Of a stretch of 64,000 nucleotides of DNA, positions 63,998 to 64,000 are shown one piece after another. This stretch comes from Amorphochlora amoebiformis (taxonomy: Eukaryota; Cercozoa; Chlorarachniophyceae): the NCBI GenBank assembly GCA_054601695.1, contig BAAHQB010000066.1:496001-560000 (forward strand). The letters are read 5' to 3'. Every line of letters begins with the position of its first letter. Positions within the stretch are counted from its first letter, which is position 1. The translations under genes were made by a program, and so were the position numbers. The notes under the pieces are model-generated. The model was not told the origin of the DNA. It saw only the letters and a list, made by a program, of their open reading frames with translations, and made no database searches.

Positions 63998-64000
63998 CAT
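63261..64000. other. Right edge: DDX27 intron, next exon not resolved
   Basis: Mostly (AT)n with a CT run at 63518-63540. On the minus strand, three related GT-bordered ends resembling exon edges occur at about 63563-63590 (GACGACCAGGAG/GTAATCC), 63669-63690 and 63752-63772 (ATGTAAAG/GTAAGA). Read to the first border, the codons His-Asp-Asp-Gln-Glu would join VLILDEAD in phase, but I found no acceptor upstream. Confidence 0.4.

Overview
The window is nuclear DNA of an intron-dense eukaryote. It has GT-AG spliceosomal introns, interstitial TTAGGG/CCCTAA (telomere-type) arrays, and AT dinucleotide tracts that make up most of nearly every intron. Genes for the mitochondrial branched-chain 2-oxoacid dehydrogenase, a p97 cofactor, a p24 cargo receptor and a nucleolar DEAD-box helicase confirm a eukaryote with ordinary mitochondria and secretory pathway. 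I cannot place it in a lineage from the sequence alone.

Almost all long open frames made of Tyr-Ile, Thr-His, Cys-Val or Arg-Glu runs are translations of microsatellites. Behind them I could assemble six real split genes, exon by exon, by requiring AG...GT borders, continuous reading phase and family similarity: 98 exons, mostly 30-100 nt. The genes alternate strictly in strand. (1) 663-17253 (+): multi-pass membrane protein, probably a G-protein-coupled-receptor-like protein with a long Ser/Thr/Arg-rich tail, 5' end not found. (2) 18291-20313 (-): BCKDHB, E1-beta. (3) 20533-35294 (+): BCKDHA, E1-alpha, head to head with BCKDHB over 219 bp. (4) 35721-42500 (-): SEP+UBX domain p97/VCP cofactor of the UBXN2/p37 type. 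(5) 42698-48160 (+): p24/TMED cargo receptor, head to head with gene 4 over 197 bp. (6) 48541-63260 (-): DDX27/Drs1 RNA helicase, whose N-terminal part lies beyond the right edge.

Three structural themes stand out. First, many exons have partial extra copies of one edge (exon end plus its splice site) in the adjoining intron, separated by (AT)n; only edges are copied, never whole exons. Second, CCCTAA arrays in the sense strand abut at least ten 3' splice sites, where other introns have only (AT)n followed by AG. Third, a conserved stretch of about 45-55 bp occurs four times, usually beside telomere-type repeats. The two E1 subunits of one heterotetramer share one short divergent promoter region, a plausible basis for matched expression.
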